DNA of 64,000 nt from Diplolepis rosae (GCA_030998225.1 JAPYXD010000738.1:2356001-2420000); one strand, 5' to 3'; numbered from the stretch's first letter, positions 11,334 to 22,995 are shown. Program-made: numbers and translations. The notes: generated by a model from the sequence alone, not told the origin.

Positions 11334-11780
11334 TTATTTCACAATAATTAACATTCGATATATTTTTTTTGTATCAGTATTACTATTCGACTTTGGGCCT
11401 TTCAGTATAACTGTGATTTTTTGACCAGTGTATGCTTCTACATTGGATGCTTCTTCATCTACGACTTCTTTAGAAACGGTACACTCTCCCAGCCAGTAAC
11501 ACGTAATGTCTATGAAAAAATACATTTATGACCAATTGAAAATTTTTTTGAACAATTCGAAGCCGAAATTGATTCTCATGTAGTTAATTTTAAAATCCAA
11601 TTAATTTTTTCATTTTTAATTTGAATGAATATCATCGTCAGACAAATACTGACCTTTTATAGCCATCACTCTATTCGCATCTAGTTTCTTAGGATTCCTA
11701 CATCTTCCCCAAGCTTGGTTGCTAGGTTTCACTGCTATTGTAGATTGTGTCGAATCCTCTGGTTCAAATAGCATATCGCA
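11334..11780 (-). CDS. Unrecognised spliced gene fragment, two exons
   Basis: The upstream minus-strand exon ends at 11654 with KLDANRVMAIK, followed by a donor GTCAGT (11653 downward). The next exon starts at 11509 after TTTTTTCATAG and reads TCYWLGECTVSKEVVDEEAS to a TAA at 11334-11336. The phase is kept across the 144-bp intron, with a split GAC codon. The upstream exon reads from a possible Met near 11780 and includes VKPSNQAWGRCRNPKKLDA. Further upstream an in-frame TGA blocks the frame, so it is partial or decayed. I do not know the family. Correct splice signals with frame continuity argue that it is or was a gene, possibly a transposon-borne one. Confidence 0.5.
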
Positions 11781-12056
11781 AAGCGGTTTAACAAACAGAG
11801 ATGTTGTGATGTTATTACAAGCATCATTATATTCATATTGACGTAATCAAATGCTTCTGCCCAAATGAATCTGCAAGCAGTCTATATTATTATATTAATT
11901 TCATTATATATATACTTGTAAGCTATAAAGTAGAGGTGAATTAGAACAAATATCGCAAAGTCGATTTTTTTTGCCAAATCGTTAGGTGAGCATGAGAGAA
12001 GCCTAAAATGAAAAATTCGGGACTCCCCGCTTCAGAACTGTCCATTATTATTATGT
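11781..12056. other. Spacer upstream of the gene fragment
   Basis: Contains an eroded upstream part of the minus-strand frame (about 11781-11845) and then non-coding DNA. Confidence 0.35.
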
Positions 12057-12430
12057 CGCATTATTATGGCTAAAAAGGGTATAAATCATTGAAAACATTG
12101 CAATTATCATTCTTTGGGGAAATTTTAATTGGTGCAGTGATTCAAAATTGACGGAACGTCTCTACCAACAGGGTTTACTATTGGTTGGAGTAAGACACAA
12201 CTACTTTTATCTCACTTCAACCAATGGCCAACCTTGATGGTGGAGACGCTCTGCCAATGGTGAACCATTGCACCGTCTCCGATAACAGGTATACGATGTT
12301 TTTCTAGTTTTTATCGATAAAAAATAAAATTATTGTATTTATCCTTACACCTTCTAATTCAACTTTCACCAAAGAATGATAATTTTAATGCTTTGAATGT
12401 TTTTTCACCGTTCGTAGTCATAATAATGCG
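12057..12430. repeat. Foldback element with nested hairpin
   Basis: The outer arms starting CGCATTATTATGGC at 12057 and ending in its reverse complement at 12430 share ATTATCATTCTTTGG further in. The core holds a second strong hairpin around ATTGGTTGGAGTAAGA and TCTCACTTCAACCAAT, bounded by GTCTCTACCA/TGGTGGAGAC. The whole 374-bp unit can fold on itself. No coding capacity. Confidence 0.6.
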
Positions 12431-12512
12431 AGGTCAGAGAATGGTCAGAGAATATTCAGAGAATGGTCAGAGTATTTTCTGACCGTTCTCTTAACCGTGT
12501 CCGCTAGGGAAA
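12431..12512 (-). repeat. Terminal segment of a CCCTAGCGGA-ended element
   Basis: Read on the minus strand, CCCTAGCGGACACGGTTAAG leads into repeated (A)GAATGGTCAGAG units. The same terminus and GAACGGTCA..AATACTCTGACC sequence occurs on the plus strand at 45603-45660. It is probably one end of a transposon family; no partner end was found nearby. Confidence 0.45.
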
Positions 12513-12621
12513 TGATAACAAAATAATTACTTCTTCGAAAATAACTTACGTTGCTGCCTAATAAAAAACTTGTTTAGATCATTTGCCATGAGTGTAGTAC
12601 ATTTGTGATTCCAGAGTATAA

Positions 12622-13282
12622 AAACATAAAAGAACACGAAAATAGTATGTGTACAGATTTTAGTACCAACTCCTAAAGATCTATTAAAACTACTGACAAT
12701 ATGAACTCCAAAAACAATTTTTTAAGACTAATTAAAACTAATGATTAGAGATCTTTGATTATGTCAATGGAATACTCATTGGTAATCTGTTTTTCTCATA
12801 CTTTTACACAAGCTGCCATGCCTTAGTTGCAGGAGACGTACATGATTCAAGGCCTCTTTTTAATGCTTTCGAGTTATGGGAGGACACTTTATTGAAGTTC
12901 ATTGATATGCTCTTGCAAGAACTATTCTGGAAAATAGACTACAGTATAAAGCATAATAAAAGAACACAAAAATAATATGTGTGCAGATTTTAATACCAAA
13001 TCCTAAAGATCCATTGAAACTACTGCCAATATGAACTCCATAAAAAAATGTTTAAGACTAATTGAAAGTAATGAGAAGAGATCTTTGATTATGTCCATAG
13101 ATTACTCATTGGGCATCCGTTTTTCTGATATTTTCACACAAGCTGCCATGCTTTAGTTGCAGGAGATGTAAATGATGCAAGGCCTCTTTTTAACTCTTTC
13201 GAGTTATGGGAGGACACTATTAAAGTTCATTGATATTCTCTTGCTAGACCCATTCTGCAAAACAGACTACAGTATAAAGCAT
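12622..13282. repeat. Tandem duplication, two ~329-bp copies
   Basis: Copy 1 (about 12622-12950) and copy 2 (about 12951-13282) align throughout, for example AGAACACRAAAATARTATGTG at 12631 and 12961, and AGACTACAGTATAAAGCATA at 12936 and 13264. Many substitutions separate them, so the duplication is old. Non-coding. Confidence 0.8.
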
Positions 13283-13524
13283 ACTACAGTTGTAGTTGGT
13301 TTTATCATTACGGGGTCTTAAATAAATGTATCAGATTTCCTTCTAATCCAGACTTTTAATATAGAAGTCACGAATCTCACCCATAGAATGTTTATAAAAC
13401 TTTTCTTCAACATGAAAATATCAGAAATTGAATAAAACGCCGTAAAACATATATGAGAAGAGTTGAAGGTTCTTCGATTCTACTAAATCTGGAAGTATTT
13501 TTTAATATGATATGGGGCTTTCAG

Positions 13525-13830
13525 TTTAAACCAAGTCCAGGTCATCCAAATTAAAATCACTACACCAGAAATAATCAATAAAATCCATGATATTGTTCTG
13601 AGTGACCTGAAAGTGAAAGTGCGTGAGATAGCTAAGATCATACAATTCTCAAGTGATCGTGTGTTCAATATTTTGCATACACATTTGTGCACGAGAATGC
13701 TCTGTGCTAGATGGGTGCTACTATTGCTCACAATCGACCAAAAACGCATTCGTCTGACCATTTTGCAGCAATATTTGAGCTATTTTAACCATAATTCCAG
13801 AAATTTTTCTATTGGAAAACGCACATTTTA
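13525..13830 (+). pseudogene. Mariner transposase fragment (helix-turn-helix region)
   Basis: A frame at about 13525-13831 contains KVREIAKIIQFSSDRVFNIL, then RMLCARWVLLLLTIDQKRIR. This is the second DNA-binding helix-turn-helix and the WVPHLLT linker of a mariner transposase, in which WVPxLLT has become WVLLLLT. Upstream residues resemble the preceding TPEIIxKIHDIVL block. It stops just before the catalytic domain. No inverted termini were found. Confidence 0.75.
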
Positions 13831-13831
13831 G

Positions 13832-14237
13832 CAAATACTCCTTCCATTTATGACCTAAGCTGCATTATTGTTCAGTTTGGTGGACTTCATTTATTTATGT
13901 CCTTTCTGGGTTCAATTGGCCAAATAATGTCTGGACGGGCTCGAAGAAGCTCTCGAAGTCATTTACGCGGACGACACCGTTGCAAAGATCATAAATGGAC
14001 ACGTGGACTCGAGAGTTATTCGTGCGCACAAGCTAACTCATTTGTTTTTAGCACAAATTAATATAGACAATAGTATATTACGTGCCTAGGCGCACAATGA
14101 GGGTTATTGCGTCACGAGCGACAATGCTTGCAGGTGATTGAAGCCAAGGCGCGATCAGTCCTGCGAGCATTTTCGCGACTCTCGTAATTTCCCGAATTGT
14201 GTGCATTGGCACGAATTCTATTTCATGTGACTTCGGT
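13832..14237. other. Unassigned stretch
   Basis: No gene recognised. 14090-14220 is less AT-rich and may be part of the dispersed repeat that follows. Confidence 0.35.
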
Positions 14238-14541
14238 GCTTATACGAGTTTTTATGCGTACACTCGAATCTAATCTAGTATTATAATTGTTTGCGGAGCT
14301 AGTCACTACACTTGATATGTTATGACTAGTCCCGGCCATTTTGATTTTATCGATCTTGTGTAGTAGTAATGGATTTTAATAGACGCATGCGCAGTTCAAA
14401 CGTACAAGGCTTTGCCAGTAAGGTGCTAACGCTGTACGAAGAAGAAGAAGAATAAGAAGAATATAGTGCTCCGTTGGATGGCTATAGGCGCACGCGCAGT
14501 TCAATTTTTACATTTCATTCCTCTGTAGCGCAATATACTAC
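14238..14541 (+). repeat. Dispersed GCATGCGCAGTTCAA repeat, copy 1, left part
   Basis: Homologous to 37331-37700 (same orientation) and to 58877-59100. Features are GACGCATGCGCAGTTCAAA, GTACAAGGCTTTGCCAGTAA, a (GAA)n run, and a second GGCGCACGCGCAGTTCAA. The copy is split by the LTR at 14542-16228 and resumes at 16229. The repeat class is unknown: no clear termini and no coding capacity. Confidence 0.7.
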
Positions 14542-16228
14542 TGTCACGTATCCATGACATTTATATTATATATTATAATCATATAAAACTATTATGCTAT
14601 TATATCATATAACACGTTTTATTGTTGCTATAAATATTGTTGCTAGATACATGAAATTGTTTTTATAAATAATTTCACTATTACTATTAACTAAAATATC
14701 AATAAACAATTGATTTTATTGGTAAAATACTAATTACAACAAATATTACCTTTTATTATTATTAACTATCATTATTACTATTGTCAATAATAACAATTAA
14801 CAAAATGCAACAAATGTTATACAACAACAATATTACTTCAACCTTTATATTTAAAATTATTATTAATCTCTATTATTATTAATATTTAATATTGTTATTA
14901 ACAATAATTGTCAAAATGCAACAAATATCAAATAATAACAATGTTACTTCAATTTCTTGATTTTCAATAATTATCAATCACTTTCATTATAATTATTTCA
15001 TATTGTTATTAAAATTTGCAACAAATATTATAATAATGTTACTTCAAATTTTATAATAATAATGTTTATAATAATTATCATTATTGTTAATATTCTTATT
15101 TGATTTTAATCAACAATCAGCAATTAATTATAAAATACGTTCTTTTAATAACTATTACTATTATGTTATTTTATAAACAAAAGCAATGTTTAAATATAAA
15201 GATTAATAGAATTGTAAACAAATCATAATCACCATTTATGTACAACAATTGTATTATAGTTACTCTATTACTTACCTATGTATAAAAATAATGTAATTGA
15301 CCCTTACGATTAAATCTACCTAAACCTGGTGGCACGGGTTTACACAGCTCCTTAAGAAGATGTGGGTAACAGCCACACCAAGAAATCACGACCCTCACGG
15401 ACTTTGAAAATCGGTGTGAGACCCTAAGCTCACCAACGCAGCATACAAGCAAAGCTGGCCCATGGTTTCAATTCAACACACTGACACCTAAGATACCAAT
15501 GCACTTCGAAAAAGCTATTGAAACTATACAACTCGAACCCCCATGCTTCCGTTCTACGGATTGAAACCACAAGCGACAATATATACCAGATGTCGAGGCC
15601 TAAGGAGAGTCGTCGAAATCTACGGAGTCTAAGTGCGGATCAAATTTCAAACCGACCCATCGTCGCAGTGCCGGTAATAAATCGTCAAGTCGCCAAAGTC
15701 ACAACAAGGTAGCAAGTGACATATTTGTAGCCGCAACATAATTGTTTCAAACCAGGATTACGTGTCAGTGTGCGAAACCAAATAAGGATAATCTACGAGT
15801 AAGTGTTGGAGTTACCTATTATTGGCACCAGGAAGGACTAAGACCAACTAAGGGAATATTGTACCTAATAGGCACATAACATCAAAACAAACCGATAAGT
15901 TAATAAAAAGAAACCCTTTTCTTTATTAAATTTCTCTTGTCCTTTTACACTTAAACTCAGGGTTCGATTTTCTTTAAGGTTGGACAAAACTAGACTAACC
16001 CAACCGAAAGGAAAAACCAGCCTGCCACCAACTCTTTTTTCGTTTGGGTCAATATAGTAATTTTTAATAAACTATACTTGTTAAAATTAATTGTTATTTA
16101 ATTTATTTGGCTTGTCCTCTACCCGGTAATTTATTAATTACAATTAATAATAAACAGAGGAATATAGATAGAGTAATTGGCTTTAGACTTTAGCTAGGAA
16201 AATCAAACAAAATTTTTAGGACGTCACA
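14542..16228 (-). repeat. Solo LTR, third LTR family (TSD CTAC/CTAG)
   Basis: Plus strand TGTCACGTATCCATGACA to GGACGTCACA; in LTR orientation TGTGACGTCCTAA to GGATACGTGACA. Homologous end to end with the LTR at 7080-8809. It is flanked by CTAC (14538-14541) and CTAG (16229-16232), a target duplication with one change. The dispersed repeat it interrupts is intact at 37331-37700, which supplies the empty site and confirms both borders. Confidence 0.85.
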
Positions 16229-16287
16229 CTAGATTGCGCTACTCTTAACTGTAGCAAAAAAACGAGTTTGCGCGCCGGTGGCACAAA
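16229..16287 (+). repeat. Dispersed GCATGCGCAGTTCAA repeat, copy 1, right part
   Basis: Continues the copy broken by the LTR: GCGCTACTCTTAACTGTAGC, then GAGTTTGCGCGCCGGTGGCA, matching 37645-37700 and 59050-59100. Confidence 0.7.
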
Positions 16288-16915
16288 AAATAGAATTCAC
16301 GGAGAAGAAACGAGATGAAATGTAGTTGCTCATTCTCGACATGGTCCACAGCGTTATTTTGACAGCGCAAGATAATGAGATCATTCAAGTAACCGGAACA
16401 AGTTTGAGCGCAGATTACTTGAGATCGAAAACAGCGGTGCGATGTCCTACTTAACAGGTTGAGAGCCAAACAGAACCACATTGCACTGAATGAGTCACCC
16501 TGAAAGATGAAATTCGTGATGTGCAAGAATCTGGTCACCCTCGGTAGCCCACGATCAAAATACTTCATCCTAGTCCCACAGAAGGACATCGCATGTCCAA
16601 GAAAGCGGATCATACGAGGGCAAATCTTGTATGCCTTAACGATGTCAATTAGATAATCGTGAGGAACCAAGGGAGAAGCTTGTTATAGTCAACATCTGCC
16701 ATGTGAAAGTTATGTTGATGTTTTTTGGCTATCAACACTTTGATAATGTCGATTCTGACCAGATCCTTGCAACCTCGGGAGTTACGGCAGCAGCTCTTCT
16801 GCTCGTCTGTGAGAATATTATTTAACTCATATTGGACGTAGACCTTATCAGAGATTACAACAGTGAGGATAAATAGTTGGAAGACTGAGTATTGGTTTAA
16901 AGTCTGAATGACCAT
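16288..16915 (-). pseudogene. Non-LTR retrotransposon reverse-transcriptase fragment
   Basis: On the minus strand 16915-16649 reads VISDKVYVQYELNNILTDEQ, then SRGCKDLVRIDI and NFHMADVDYNKLL. The frame then shifts, and 16670-16290 continues with VPHDYLIDIVKAYKI, TRFLHITNFIFQGDSFSAMW and FCLALNLLS. These are the finger and palm blocks of a LINE reverse transcriptase: 'xDYxKAFDxVPH' and 'GxxQGDSLSPLLFCLAL'. The catalytic FADD block is absent. The upstream end is close to the TA-repeat flank of the next element. Confidence 0.75.
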
Positions 16916-16992
16916 GTTTGGTCCAGGTGCTTTCCAGTTTTGCGCCCTCTTGAAAACTAGATATATCGGATATATATATATATATATATATA
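16916..16992. repeat. TA microsatellite at the insertion site of the nested element
   Basis: A (TA)n run ends at 16991-16992. It continues after the nested element at 30324, so the outer element landed in a TA tract and duplicated TA. Confidence 0.7.
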
Positions 16993-17564
16993 CAGGGTGT
17001 CTAAAAAGTCCCGGGATGGTTAGATATTTCCTAAGGTAAAATATTTTTCAAAAAAGTGAAGATCATTCCTGAAGTAAATTTCAACGAGGAATTCAATGAT
17101 GACCATTTTTACCTTGAATTTGACCTTCATGGCTTTTTGAAGGTCAAATTTGTTTTCTTTTTAAATGGAAACCCCCTTTTTCACATCTGCAATCGATAGA
17201 GCGAAAAATTCTACGTTCAGATACGTACCCAAGTCATAGGTCAATTGTAACGTATAAGGTCAATTAGAGGTTATTTGAAATAAACAAAGTTTTCCAAGAG
17301 GTCAGTGCAATTCCTAGAATATTTTCCAACGGGAAATTCAATGGCGACCTTCATTTTGACCTTGAAGTTGACTTTCATGGCTTTTTGAAGGTCAAATTTG
17401 TTTTTATTTTAATGGAAACCCCCTTTTTTCACATCTGCAATCGATAGAGCGAAAAATAATACGTTCAAGTGGGTACCCAAGTCATAGGTAAATTGTAACG
17501 TTCCAGGTCAGTTAAAGGTCATTTGAAATCAACAAAGTTTTCCAAGAGGTCAGTGTAATTCCTG

Positions 17565-20430
17565 CAGTGTCTCCAGAACGTGGGATTTTTCGGCCCCCAC
17601 CACGTTCCCATCTGGGAGAAACTCATGCAAACGTGGGGTGTCAGTGTGTCGGCTCTGCTATACGCTGCGGTCACCAGCTTCGTGTAAAGCCGAAGGTGCA
17701 CGAAGACGGACTTCGTTACAATGCTTGAGTTTTCAAGTTATTGTTAGATTTCACGCTTTCGTTTATCGAGTCGAAATTAAGAATTGTATTTTTCTCGAGT
17801 ACGTGCAAAAGAGGCGCGAAGCAGACGACGAATTTGAATTTACGAAGTATATAGTTCAAGAAATAACACTTTTTTTCAATTTCTTGAAGAAAGTCTGCAT
17901 GAAATAAACATCAGTATGATCTTGGAAAATTTCATGAGGATTTCAACACTTCAAAAATAAACTTTCAGTGAAATTTAGTGACAATAAATGTATAAAATTT
18001 GAATCAATCTATAATTTTCCATTCAAATTTATATACTTCTTAATAATTTTGTACATTTAACAATTTTTCAATTAGAACAATATTTTCTATCAAGATAAAA
18101 TGAACATAAAACTCAAGTTCATAATTTATATTTTCAGTTATATGTTAGAAATATTTTCATCTCACATTTTTGTAGCCTAAGCACAAACTTTTCATTCCAA
18201 AACTTAAAATCTCTACGGAAATGGAAAATTGTCTAATAGCAGTAGATAAATTAAAAAGCTAAAATATGTGTGTTTGACAAGATTTTATGGAGGAGTGCAA
18301 TCTTTTGGATGAAATATTTTGTAGTTCTTAATTTGCCTGTCCGTCTGAAATTGTAGTAAGATTTGAACAGTAAACAACAAATTTTCCAATAGAATTCAGG
18401 ATCAATAATAATTGATTCAGGAAATACTTCAACTCTGTAGAGCATTTTTGTATTTCGAATTCAAAATGTGTGCTTAAGCCACAAAAAAGTAAGCTGAAAA
18501 TGTAGATATAAAACTAATTATGTCATGTTTATGTCTTCTTAATGGAAAATACTTTGCATATAATTATCTAATTCGATATTTTTTTAATGTATGAACATTC
18601 CAGAAATTGATAAATATTCCATCTTTTTATAGGAACTAAAAATTTCCGGATAATGCTTTGATTGAGAAAGCTAAAAATTTGTCAAATATTGATATAAATT
18701 GCAATTTTACAATTGCATTATTTTTCAAATATTTTAACATCTCTTCAATCTTGATAATTCTTACAGAAGTTTATTTCATGTGAGTGACTTTTTCTTTTTC
18801 TAATGAAAGATTTCGTAATTCTAAATTCGGCCCAATTCGTAACATTGTAAAAAGATTTTAAAACTTCATAAAAATTTTTTTCTGTTTTATTCAAAGTCAA
18901 TAAATATTCAATGTTTGGAATCGAAATATTAAGTAAATGATTTTTAATTTCTGGGAATAAACTGCTTTAATAAGACAATCTTTCATCTTTGTGAGAAATC
19001 TCAATTTTAAAATTAAAATTCTACGCATAGGATACAAAAACATAATATGAAAATACTTTTATTACAGAATTTTGAAATATACAAGTTGACCAATTTTTAA
19101 TCGAGTAAATCGGCTACTTTAAGCAAAAAATTATGTTAAAAATATTTTATGAAAAAAAAATAGGACACATTAAATTACGGTTTAAAATCCACATTCATAG
19201 ATTGATGGTAAAAGCAGTTTAAAGTTTTTTAATCTTACGTTTTAGTGACGTATGCACAGACTTTTAATCAGATAAATGAAATGCTTTATAGAAAGTCAAA
19301 ATTTTCTTATTACTGCACTTAATAAAATTTATAAAGTAAAAATATTTTTTAATTGATGCTTTCACTCAATTCTTTAAACATTCATTAATTGAAAATTGTA
19401 CTCAAAATTTAATCTTGCAGCGTTCCAATATTTCCACAATGTTACAAAATCTTATTAATCATTATTTTAGTCGAATTATTTTCAAAATATTTAAAAAATA
19501 AATGTAAATATTTTGATTAAATACTCTGTCAAATTTTGCATTTGACTGATCTTGCAAAATTGTTGAAAGTTTTGAATACCGATAGAAGAAACTTTAAATG
19601 AAATTTTATGTCCATAAATGCTTAAAGTTCTATATAGAAATATCAACTACAACATTCTCAAATTTTATAAATAAACTACTAAAATCAAAAAGTTTCGGAT
19701 TTTTTTAAAAACTGTACAAATTTCAAATATGAATCAGTCAAAATCTACTGATTATCAGTGAAATTTGACTGATTTAAATAACTAAAAACAGGTTACTGTG
19801 AATCAGTCAAATTTCACTGATTACTTCAGTGAAAAGTAACTGATTTAGCAGTGAAAAATATTGTTTCCACTGATGATTCAGTGAAAAGGCAAATCACTGA
19901 TTCAATCAGTGAAAATTTGACTGATTCAGATTTAAAGTGTATACAAATTTCAAATATAAAGTGTACTCTGTACATTAATCAAACAAATTTAGAAGATGAA
20001 TATTTTAATAAATATTCCTAAATATTATTGGAATATGATACATATCGATTTAGAAAAACTTCTTCAAAGTACTCAGACATTTTTCTTATTTTACGACATT
20101 TTTGCACCATGTTTGACCTTTGGGTAGGATTCAAGAAAACAATTGTAGACATACTTTCATTACTTAGTAAAATACTATGAAGACTTGCTTTTTAAATTAA
20201 AGCGAAAACTTTTAAAACCTTTAACAATCGGTTGCATAGATTCTGCTCTAATCTTGGACGCAATTAGAGAAATAGGTTTTTTTGCTTTTTTTTGATCTAT
20301 TTTTTGCCTTAAACATAAAAGAAAGAAAACACATTTGAAATATTAAAATAAAAAAGCTGGTTCATTCTTAGAGAATCCCAAATATTCTGAAATAAAACTC
20401 CTTTCCACACCACCACGGAGATAGAGTTTA
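17565..20430 (+). repeat. Left arm of the hAT giant inverted repeat
   Basis: Pairs with 25888-28844. The outer 270 bp include an 89-codon open frame (17638-17907) mirrored at 28771-28502; the rest is AT-rich and non-coding. 19731-19930 carries a cluster of AATCAGTGA/TCACTGATT motifs. The homology ends near GAGTTTA at 20430. Confidence 0.9.
19731..19930. repeat. Subterminal AATCAGTGA/TCACTGATT motif cluster, left
   Basis: More than ten copies of AATCAGT(G/C)A and its reverse complement lie within 200 bp, many arranged as small palindromes such as AATCAGTCAAATTTCACTG. Repeated subterminal motifs in hAT elements are commonly transposase-binding sites; that role is inferred here. Mirrored at 26391-26588. 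Confidence 0.75.
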
Positions 20431-20908
20431 CTAGTAATAGTTCAATAAATTTTATGTACTCTAAATAAATTTTTTCGTAATTGCAGAAAACTTATTCCAA
20501 ATACAAAAATTGTATCTTTAAATATACAGGATAATTAATTATAAAAATCTTTCAAATTTGAATTTCAAGGACTTGTACACACTTTTAAGGCACATCGTTT
20601 TTCCTTTTGCAAAAATTTTTAAAACTTCTAATTTTTCAAGTAATTGGGAGAAGTACATTTAAAAAAAAATTGTTTTCTCTACTTCCACTCGCGCTAGCTT
20701 AACAAATTTTCAGAATTTTACGATTTTATTAATATTGTATTAAGTGTCTACATTTTCTGAAACTATATACAGGAGAAAAATTTTAATACTTATTAAAGAA
20801 AGTTTTCTGAAAAGTTGTAGCTCAATCAGATTAATAGCCAAAAAGTTACCAATGTTTTAAATCGCAAACGAACGGTATAGAGGTCAAATTGGAGACGAAA
20901 ACAAATAA
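20431..20908. other. hAT internal AT-rich spacer
   Basis: Sequence inside the hAT element, between its left arm and the nested mariner. No gene was seen. Confidence 0.5.
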
Positions 20909-20910
20909 TA

Positions 20911-22202
20911 CTAGGTTGTTCAAAAAGTTTTGAGAACGGAAATGAAAATACGTTTTTTTTTTGGTGAAATCACTTTTATTGCTCAGTATAATCTCCCATA
21001 AGATCAATACATTTGGTCCAACGGTCTTCCAACTTGTTTATCCCATCATGGAAGTGACTTTCTGCAAGGCCTGCAAAATACTCCTCTACGACGGCTATAA
21101 TCTCTTCGTTTGATGAAAAATGCTTACCACAAAAGAATTTCTTGAGGTGTGGGAACAGCCAGAAGTCAGAGGGAGCTAAATCAGGCGAATAAGGTGGATG
21201 CTGCAACAATTCGTACTTTAATTCGGTTATTTTAGTGATGATTTTTTTGAGCTGTGTGAGCGGGTGCATTGTCTTGATGAAAAAGGATTTGTTTCTTCTG
21301 CAAACCGGGTCTTTTTTCACGAATTTTTGCATCAATTGATCCAAAAGGTTACAATAATTCAGAATTTATTGTTTTGCCAGTTTGGAGTTAATCCACCAAC
21401 AAAATCCCTTTTGCATCCTAAAAAACTGATGCTAACACCTTCTTCGCCGATTTCTTGACACGAACTCGCTTAGGTGCCGAAGTGCCTGGTTCACAATACT
21501 CATTAGCCTCTTCTTTTAATTCAGGATCACGATGGAAGACCCAAGTCTCATCCATAGTGATGGATCGACGCAAAAAATCGTTTTTATCCTTTCGAAAACG
21601 CTCCAAATGTTGCTCAGAAAGTCGCATTCGAACGTGTTTTTGTTCCATTGTGAGCGAATGCGGCACCCATTGTGCACAGAGCTTTCTGAAACCCAAAACT
21701 TCACGTAAAATATGACTCACACTGCCTAATGAGATGTCTAGGGCCTCTGCTAAATCTCTCTCGGTCAATCGACGATCTTCCAAAACCATATCCTGTACTT
21801 TTGCTATGAATGCTGGTGTTGATGCACTTTTTGGACGTCCTGAGCGTGGATCGTCTTCAACGCTTTTTCGACCACGTCTAAACTCTAAAACCCATCGATG
21901 CACAGTTGGAAATGAAGGAGCAGCTTCCTTTAACACTTTCACCATTTTTGTATGAATTTCCGTTGCTGATAAACCCTCCAAAAGAAATAATTTTATCACT
22001 ACACGATATTCGGTTTTTTCCATTGTACAAAAATACACTGACACGTCAACTTCAAATGGCTTGTAAACAAACAATGAATTGACAGAGTGGAATGACACTT
22101 TGGGTATGTTCATATGAAAGATGAAATCTTAAAATGGCGTAGAAATTTTGGTTCTTCTACTGCTCCATAGATGTCGCTTTCAAAACTTTTTGAACAACCT
22201 AG
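20911..22202 (-). mobile_element. Mariner element nested in the hAT
   Basis: 1292 bp with inverted ends CTAGGTTGTTCAAAAAGTTT, flanked by TA at 20909-20910 and 22203-22204. It is full length for a mariner (about 1.3 kb) and carries a disabled transposase on the minus strand. Confidence 0.9.
20976..22023 (-). pseudogene. Mariner transposase (DD34D), frameshifted
   Basis: Start chosen at 22023 (MEKTEYRVVIKLFLLEG), the usual mariner N-terminus, rather than the upstream in-frame Met at 22113. The helix-turn-helix region (WVLEFRRGRKSVEDDPRSGR) and the WVPHSLT linker are intact. The first catalytic Asp lies in TMDETWVFH. The frame breaks near 21418. The second block (HQDNAPAHTAQ) sits in another frame near 21260, and the third (HPPYSPDLAPSDFWLFPHLK) resumes in the 21344-20976 frame, ending with RWTKCIDLMGDYTEQ. 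At least two frameshifts make it inactive, though all three catalytic residues remain encoded. The mild decay suggests it is younger than other mariners here. Confidence 0.9.
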
Positions 22203-22238
22203 TAATAGCAACCTTCTATTGTTTTCTTCTAAGATATA

Positions 22239-22995
22239 AAGCGTTTCCCAATAGGGGTGATATGATTTTGAATGTCCCTATCGGGCTAATTTGAAATGAA
22301 ATTTTTGACGTCTGCTGTCAGTTGTCATCAGTAAGGTTTGCCATTTAATCATGAGTAGTTTCACGCTTCCACAACGTTTGGAAATTGTCCAATTATTTTA
22401 TCAAAATTCGAGAAGTTTTGTCGGTGTTCAAAGAGCATAACGTGCAAAATATGGTCGTCATTCTGCTCCATCCGCGCTCTTAATTCGTCGCATAATCGAT
22501 AAGTTGGAGAGTGAATTTACTCTATTGGATACTAAGCCTAAAAATCGTATGCGTACCGCACGTTCTACACAGAATATAGACGCCGTACAGGCCAGTATCG
22601 AGGAAAACCGTGAATTGTCCGTGCCACGCCGATCTCAGGAATTGGGCCTGTCCAGGATGACTACCTGGCGTATTTTGCGATTGGATCTTGGCCTGCATCC
22701 CTATAAGATGATTCTGGCCCAAGAACTGAAGCCTAATGACCATCGTTTGCGTCGGGAGTTCGCGGATTGGGCTCTGGAATCAATTGAAACTGATCCCAAT
22801 TTTCATCAAAAAATCATCTTTTCTGATGAGGCGCATTTTTGGCTCAAGTCTCGGGGGACATTTGGCCGATATATTGTTTAAATCATAAATGGCATAGGAT
22901 ATCCAATATGATAAAAAAGATTTCGATCAATTCCGAATGAATATTCAGTGTTTTTTTTCAATTTCAAAACATATCACCCTTATTGGGAAACCCTT
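22239..22995 (+). mobile_element. Internally deleted Tc1/mariner-like element (TTTCCCAATA family), copy 2
   Basis: Inverted ends AAGCGTTTCCCAATAGGGG and reverse complement of ACCCTTATTGGGAAACCCTT, flanked by TA at 22237-22238 and 22996-22997. It shares its first ~270 bp and last ~130 bp with the copy at 854-1429 but retains a different part of the transposase gene. Confidence 0.85.
22504..22881 (+). pseudogene. Tc1/mariner-like transposase, N-terminal half
   Basis: Encodes the DNA-binding half: MESEFTLLDTKPKNRMRT, then a helix-turn-helix region with SVPRRSQELGLSRMTTWRIL and LHPYKMILAQELKPNDH. It continues into the start of the catalytic domain at IIFSDEAHFWL, where the first Asp is present. 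After that block it jumps to a short tail and stop at 22881, so the rest of the DDE domain is missing. The start upstream of 22504 may extend further into eroded sequence. Confidence 0.8.
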
